From NCBI RefSeq assembly GCF_963662735.1, contig NZ_OY759744.1:2584153-2648152 (forward strand): DNA of 64,000 nt, given 5' to 3'. This DNA is from an uncultured Methanoregula sp. Lineage in GTDB: Archaea > Halobacteriota > Methanomicrobia > Methanomicrobiales > Methanospirillaceae. The notes below the pieces were generated by a model. It ran no database searches, was not told the origin of the DNA, and worked only from the letters and a program-made list of their open reading frames with translations. Each line of letters begins with the position of its first letter. Positions within the stretch are counted from its first letter, which is position 1. The translations under genes were made by a program, and so were the position numbers. Below are positions 62,876 to 64,000 of this stretch, in pieces.

Positions 62876-64000
62876 TTACTTGATGCGGAACCCGCTGATC
62901 ATATGCTTGCAGCTCTCCGCCATCGTGGAGAGTTCGGCCGAAGCGCTTGCAATCTCTTCGGTGGATGCGCTGGATTCTTCGGCAAGGGCTGCCATGTCCT
63001 CCATCCGCTGCTGGTTGTCCCTGGTGAGGGTGGTGAAGGACTCGATACCGGACATCAGCTGGTTCGTTGCCTGGGCCTGGTCCTCGGTTGCCTTGGTGAT
63101 CTCGCTCACACCCAGAGAAACGATGTTGGCCTCGGAGATGATCAGGTTGAGGGATTCAACGGTCTTGTTGACGCTGTCGATACCTGCCTTGATCTCCTCG
63201 AATGAGTTTTTCATGGAGGCCGAAGTCTGTTCGCTCTTGGCCTGGATCGATTTGATCAGGGTCTCGATCTGGCTGCTTGCTTTCTTGGATTCCCCGGCCA
63301 GATTCTTCACTTCACCGGCAACAACGGCAAAGCCCCGGCCATGTTCGCCGGCCCGGGCTGCCTCGATAGCCGCGTTGAGGGCTAGGAGGTTGGTCTGGTT
63401 TGCGATATCGGTGATGAGGTTGACAATCTTGGAGATCTGCCGCATCTGCTCGTTGAGGTCGGTAATCTCATCCACGCTCTGCTTGGAGATCTTCTCCACG
63501 ATCTGCATCTTGCTCGTGGCCAGGTTCCCGATCTCCGCAGCCTGTGCACCTTCCTTGGAGGCTTTCTCAGCGTGGGTCATGACATCGTGGGAGGTGCTTG
63601 CAATCTGCTCGATGGATGCAGATATCTCCGATATATCATTGGAGATCTTCTGGACGCCGCCGAGCTGGCTCTTTGCATTATCCGTTGCTTTCTGGCTCTG
63701 GATGGCAACCTGTTCGGTAGCTTTTGCAATCTCCTCGGTGCTCTTGATCGTATCATTGATGGTAGAATCAAGCCGGATAACTGCCTGCGCAAGAGCGGTG
63801 AGCACATCCCGGATTGCATCGCCGGCAGAGTTGTAATCTGCCTTGAGTTTTACGAGCGGGTCGGCATCGTCGAGACTTACGCGGTAGGTCAGGTCCCCGG
63901 CTGCAATCTTGGACATCGCAGTCTGGAGCTCGGCCGCGCTCTGGGTGAGCAGTTCGGCATTCGCTTTGGCCTCGTCCATCATCACCTTGATCTGCTTCTC
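62876..64000 (-). CDS. Methyl-accepting chemotaxis protein, C-terminal part (cut by window edge)
   Basis: At least 374 residues are visible; the frame continues through the window end. From the left of the protein: a HAMP-like segment ([19 protein letters not shown]), then the long coiled-coil signalling domain with the hairpin tip [37 protein letters not shown] (in parts: [35 protein letters not shown]), the site of CheA/CheW contact. It ends ISGFRIK without a CheR-docking pentapeptide. The N-terminal sensor is outside the window. It is adjacent to cheR. Confidence 0.92.
   Translation of the reverse strand, partial: EKQIKVMMDEAKANAELLTQSAAELQTAMSKIAAGDLTYRVSLDDADPLVKLKADYNSAGDAIRDVLTALAQAVIRLDSTINDTIKSTEEIAKATEQVAIQSQKATDNAKSQLGGVQKISNDISEISASIEQIASTSHDVMTHAEKASKEGAQAAEIGNLATSKMQIVEKISKQSVDEITDLNEQMRQISKIVNLITDIANQTNLLALNAAIEAARAGEHGRGFAVVAGEVKNLAGESKKASSQIETLIKSIQAKSEQTSASMKNSFEEIKAGIDSVNKTVESLNLIISEANIVSLGVSEITKATEDQAQATNQLMSGIESFTTLTRDNQQRMEDMAALAEESSASTEEIASASAELSTMAESCKHMISGFRIK

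Noticed and set aside
1..64000. tRNA, rRNA, insertion sequence or prophage
   Set aside because: Intergenic regions were scanned by eye for T-arm sequences, transposase-like frames and phage genes; none was convincing. A covariance search could still find a divergent tRNA.

Overview
This 64 kb window is a GC-rich stretch of an archaeal chromosome, most probably from a methanogen of the order Methanomicrobiales (Methanoregula-like by gene content). The evidence is the archaeal shikimate route that starts from ADH synthase and DHQ synthase II, an LSm protein, Cdc48, a cupin-type phosphoglucose isomerase, bifunctional FBP aldolase/phosphatase, an ADP-dependent sugar kinase, an archaeal phosphoribulokinase, UPF0200 and archaeal RNase Z. 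The genus is inference; no methanogenesis gene lies in the window. I found no rRNA, tRNA, CRISPR, insertion sequence or prophage.

Layout. (1) 1-3.4 kb: purF, visibly AT-richer than the rest, and an RCK/TrkA-N membrane protein with a C-terminal RyR domain. (2) 3.8-11.7 kb: an eight-gene aromatic amino acid operon in which almost every stop overlaps the next start: two tandem ADH-synthase/aldolase paralogues, DHQ synthase II, tyrA, pheA, aroA, an aroK-aroE fusion and aroC. aroD lies apart at 14.5 kb. (3) 11.9-20.1 kb: a lipoprotein, a soluble histidine kinase, a small membrane protein coupled to a U32 protein, triosephosphate isomerase, a 33-residue membrane peptide and an HTH-CBS regulator. 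(4) 20.3-23.8 kb: a compact operon with a split RimK-type ligase (RLAN-like protein plus ATP-grasp), a Cys-cluster protein and a GCS2 carboxylate-amine ligase, probably making an unknown peptide-like product or modification. (5) 24.2-25.8 kb: a pseudo-receiver-PAS-PAS-diadenylate cyclase, an unusual c-di-AMP synthase candidate. (6) 25.9-27.1 kb: a membrane protein, a Cys-rich HTH regulator and an LSm protein.

(7) 27.3-50.2 kb is a carbon-storage and gluconeogenesis island: FBP aldolase/phosphatase, class II aldolase, class I FBPase, phosphoglucose isomerase, ATP/PPi-type phosphofructokinase, phosphoribulokinase, a glycogen-synthase-like GT4, GH57 amylase, ADP-dependent kinase, glycogen phosphorylase, a second GH57 (DUF3536), 4-alpha-glucanotransferase, pyruvate phosphate dikinase and an ADP-forming acyl-CoA synthetase. 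Together with tpiA at 18.6 kb these link C2/C3 units to fructose 6-phosphate, glycogen and ribulose 1,5-bisphosphate. A G-rich repeat pair lies at 44.7-45.0 kb. (8) 50.2-60.1 kb: Hsp20-like/Cdc48, thiC, then a coupled run (radical SAM activase with no ATG, UPF0200 kinase, TIM-barrel protein, RNase Z) and an S1-OB-DHH nuclease. (9) 60.3-64 kb: small proteins, then cheR and a methyl-accepting chemotaxis protein cut by the window edge.

The regulatory landscape shows several unexplained palindromes: two upstream of the aro operon, one between ppdK and the acyl-CoA synthetase, and a tandem 19-bp double palindrome downstream of thiC.
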